From: Trematomus loennbergii
Taxonomy: Eukaryota; Chordata; Actinopteri; Perciformes; Nototheniidae
NCBI GenBank assembly: GCA_012861695.1
Contig: JAAOOA010000382.1
Span: forward strand, 186,001-250,000
DNA length: 64,000 nucleotides
Direction of reading: 5' to 3'
Under the pieces are notes generated by a model. The model was not told the DNA's origin and ran no database searches. It worked only from the letters and a program-made list of their open reading frames with translations. The translations under genes were made by a program, and so were the position numbers. Of the stretch, positions 61,357 through 64,000 are shown piece by piece (position 1 is the stretch's first letter; each line of letters begins with the position of its first letter).

Positions 61357-61410
61357 ATGTCGTGCTGTGCGCTTGAATGTAGTAACAGAACTTCCAAGAA
61401 GTCTAAAATT
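61357..61410 (+). pseudogene. THAP-domain first exon fragment
   Basis: ATGTCGTGCTGTGCGC starts MSCCALECSNRTSKKSK, matching the beginning of a THAP zinc finger (C-x4-C spacing, CSNR). The frame then runs into non-THAP sequence and a stop near 61483. No second exon is seen downstream. It could be the first exon of a THAP-encoding transposon whose body is missing, or a broken host THAP gene. The P-like transposase upstream has the THAP C-terminal half but not this N-terminal half. Confidence 0.5.
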
Positions 61411-61710
61411 ATAATATTATACATGTTAACCCCGTTAGCAGGTGTTTGTGTGCTTGTTAGCTTAGCTTGTTATATAGCTTATTAGCCAGCTAAGGACGTA
61501 ACACTTTATACATGTATATATATATGCATATACAGTTTAGTTTATGATTCAGCCTTGGGTAAGACTTTTATAGTCTATGGATATGACGTCCATAATGCTA
61601 AACGGGAGCAAATGTTAAAAGGGGACCCAATTATCCCAGTGGTGGCCGCCGCTGGAGCTAGCCCCCTGCGGCTCCGTTAGCTCCGGGCGGTGGAGTCCGG
61701 CGTTATAACG
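61411..61710. other. Unassigned, with a CATAGACT-type terminus
   Basis: TTTTATAGTCTATGG (ending 61580) resembles the right terminus of the 1421-4097 element with one small deletion. No matching left end was found. The following GCTAGC/GCTCCG-rich sequence is non-coding. Confidence 0.4.
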
Positions 61711-62254
61711 GTGCGTCTACACAGCAGCGTTAAAAAAATCTTGAAACGCTTCTGCCCATTCACTTTGAATGGGTGACGTCACTTTCCCTCACTTTTCGCC
61801 GAAATGCTTTGTGGGCAGGCAGCGGAGATTTTCAGGATTTTGAGGATTCAAAGTTGAACAATGTTCAACTTTTGAAGCTGAGGTGGAAGCGTCAGCCAAT
61901 CAAATCCCGTGTACGCAAATCTGACAGTTCAAGCTCTAGCCAATCAAACGGCGTGTATGCTGGGAGAGACATACCGCAGGTTTGGAGGAGAATTAGCGGT
62001 AGCGAATCAATCACCCGGTGCTTTATGACCAGACCTACCGGGATATAAACCGGAGGAGCCAGGCATGGAGGGAGGTGGCAGAGACAGTGGTATGTTTTCG
62101 CCTGTTTTGGGGAGTTTATATCCAGTTTACTTCGGGATTTTTTGCTTCGTATGTCGCGGGCGGGAGATTCATGTGATTGGTTGCTCGCAAAAAATCCTCA
62201 AGCTTCAGATACGCCCACCTCCAAGATTTTTTTAACGCTGCTGTGTAGACGTAC
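61711..62254. mobile_element. MITE with GTCTACACAGCAGCG termini
   Basis: GGTGCGTCTACACAGCAGCG (61710-61729) and its complement (one mismatch, ending 62254) enclose about 545 bp. The shared TTAAAAAAATCTTG block extends the terminal repeat to about 34 bp. No transposase and no clear target duplication. A 10-bp inner palindrome, GTTGAACAATGTTCAAC, lies near 61853-61869. Confidence 0.75.
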
Positions 62255-63885
62255 CGTAACTGGAGATCAAGGAATGCAGCGAAGCGCGGACTTGGTTCGC
62301 CTGCAGCCCGCTGTAGTATTAGCTAAATAAATTATGATGAACAAGGATTATTAAGCTGAACATCGCCACAATTGTTCTGCTATGTATCGGTACTTATTTT
62401 ATTTGATTAACGTGTGAATGACAAGCAAAAAAATAACAAAAAATAGCTAATTCTCTTGCAGATTGTCTCGTTTGATTATGAATGTAACATTTATATAGTG
62501 GAACTACACTGTTTTATCAAAACCAAAGTGCCACGCAGTAACTTGGTATGCATGTATTTCATGTTAGCTTAGCTAATTAAAAATCACTCGACCTGTAATG
62601 GCTCTCTAAATTAGGACCTTTTGACTTCGGATCGAAACCGGAGTTATCACAACTTAAGAGATAAGCGAGGATGAGTCAGTCACATTGCTGGTGTCAGCAC
62701 TCTGCCCACATAAGTGTTTCCGGCATTCATGCAGTCCCAACTAATTGATATGTGTGAGAGAGTGGGATATGTTGATGTGCCAAAGTCATTAGCTGAAATG
62801 TGAGGAATAATCATTTTGTTTTAGGGCCATAGGCCTAAGCAAGAGAGAGAGGGGCCTCATTGTGATTCTCCAGCCAACGGAGTCACAAAATGAAGTAAGC
62901 TCACTTGGACCAGATCCAGGATCTGTGCTTGGAAGTCAAGATCCCCTCAGTTTATCAGAGACAGGCATCAATATCCGCCAGGCAGATTTAAATAGGTACA
63001 CAGATCATTTAGCAAGCCCTCAGGACTCAGTGTGAGAACCTTCTCTGAAATCTGCCCAGGTTTATCGTTTCAAAATGGATTTGGATTTTGTGGTTTCACA
63101 TCCACGTGTTTGTGTTTCAGTTTTTCACTGTTAACTTTTTTTCAGGTTATTCATTTTTCATGAAATAACGTGAATAGTACGTACATTAGGCAACAAAAAC
63201 CTGTGAAATACAGCCGCTATAGATTAGCATAATCAGATCTGACATGATTGTGTGATACAACTGGGCTTAGTTCACATGGTACTGTTGATGACATTACAGC
63301 AATGATGTTACCCTTTACCATTTGCACAATTTGTCTCATATGAAGAAGGCTTTAAGCCCTGTGAAAAATTGCCTTTGTGCCTTGTCTTTTTCTGCTGCCT
63401 AAACCAGGGAAATTGGGTCACATAAAAATATGAATGAAACCCAAAGAGAGCTGAATGTGTTGCCAAGGAGTCCCTGTGACATGTGGAGAGAAGAAGCAGG
63501 AGGAAGAGGAAGGAGGCTTCACATGGAGGTAGTGCTTTCAAAAGCAGGATCCTAAGTTCTATAACATATGGCGTGAGGGGCCCTTAGTCAGAGGTCAGGG
63601 TCTCCCCTTGGATCTGATGCCCCTCACCCAGCTGGTATCTGACCCTCCGTGCAGGACAGTTTGTCATGTTGTTGCTTTACACATTTTAGAACTATTAAGA
63701 CAATTCAAAGCACCAGTGTTTTATTACTTTAGTTCTTAATTTTATTCACATTTCAATTGAATTATTTAATATTTGGCATTTTGTGATGTACAAATAAAAT
63801 AAACCAGCAGACAAATGACAGTAGATTGAGTCAAAACACTGTATTATTCGTACAGCCATTTTACCCAACTTTTGTTGCCAACACT
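62255..63885. other. Unassigned non-coding stretch
   Basis: No gene, RNA gene or terminal repeat recognised. It has lower repeat content than the rest of the window and may be unique host sequence. Confidence 0.5.
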
Positions 63886-64000
63886 AGGGGTGGGCGATAC
63901 CACAAAATCTGGATTCGATCCGATACCAAGTATTTCAGGGCCAGTATCGCCGATATCGATACCGATACTTTTTTAAATGAAAAGCGTCTTATGTAGCTAC
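63886..64000 (+). mobile_element. hAT-type terminus, cut by the window edge
   Basis: TAGGGGTGGGCGATACC opens a segment with CGATATCGATACCGATAC words, typical of fish hAT-related MITEs. It shares the TAGNGNTGGGC start with 8775 and 36864. The rest lies beyond the window. Confidence 0.55.

Overview
The window looks like teleost fish genomic DNA: it has no prokaryotic-style genes, its coding pieces are split by GT-AG introns, it carries long (GT)n arrays, and its repeats are typical of ray-finned fish (tRNA-derived SINEs ending in a CGCTTTGGATAAAAGCGTC-type tail, a DIRS retrotransposon, hAT, P/THAP, Harbinger-like and TTAA-target DNA transposons). I found no convincing intact host protein gene. 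The window is a transposon-dense, probably intergenic or intronic block in which elements are nested inside one another.

Region by region. 1-8 kb: a 2.7 kb element with a perfect 20-bp terminal inverted repeat (1421-4097), further repeat copies, and a Harbinger-like MITE with TTA target duplications (5730-6233). 8.8-12.1 kb: a three-level nest, namely a hAT-type element with an exact 8-bp duplication, holding a TTAA-flanked element, which holds a hAT MITE with its own exact 8-bp duplication. 13.5-16.1 kb: a SINE, a 5'-truncated non-LTR retrotransposon broken by a MITE, and a DIRS terminal fragment. 16.3-18.5 kb: a second hAT-type element containing a fold-back element with arms of about 205 bp. 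20.3-21.0 kb: a second copy, in reverse orientation, of the hAT MITE seen at 10.2 kb. 24.9-32.4 kb: a 7.5 kb hAT transposon of the same family, bounded by an exact 8-bp duplication and containing a decayed transposase gene with one clean intron; its 3' half is filled with nested direct and inverted repeats.

34.4-40.2 kb: a hAT-type MITE, a CTCF-like motif near a first-exon-like sequence, and a Harbinger-like element that retains only a Myb/SANT-like gene remnant. 40.6-49.5 kb: a multi-exon UBZ-finger/HECT E3-ligase-like gene, frameshifted, with a DIRS retrotransposon (43.7-48.0 kb, minus strand: reverse transcriptase, RNase H, tyrosine recombinase) sitting where the middle of the HECT domain should be. 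51.1-54.9 kb: another nest with a TTAA element and a BED-finger hAT fragment. 56.2-61.5 kb: a (GT)n array and a decayed P-element (THAP9-like) transposase whose linker has become a 27-bp x 28 coding minisatellite. 61.7-64 kb: a MITE, quiet sequence, and a hAT end running off the window.

The recurring theme is movement of related families within one window. The 7.5 kb hAT copy and its two MITE relatives share termini. The DIRS element has a detached terminal fragment elsewhere in the window. Several repeats (1735/7539, 4430/60830, 5312/19905/43425, 6943/30442) occur more than once. All boundary calls were made by eye; no alignment or database search was run.
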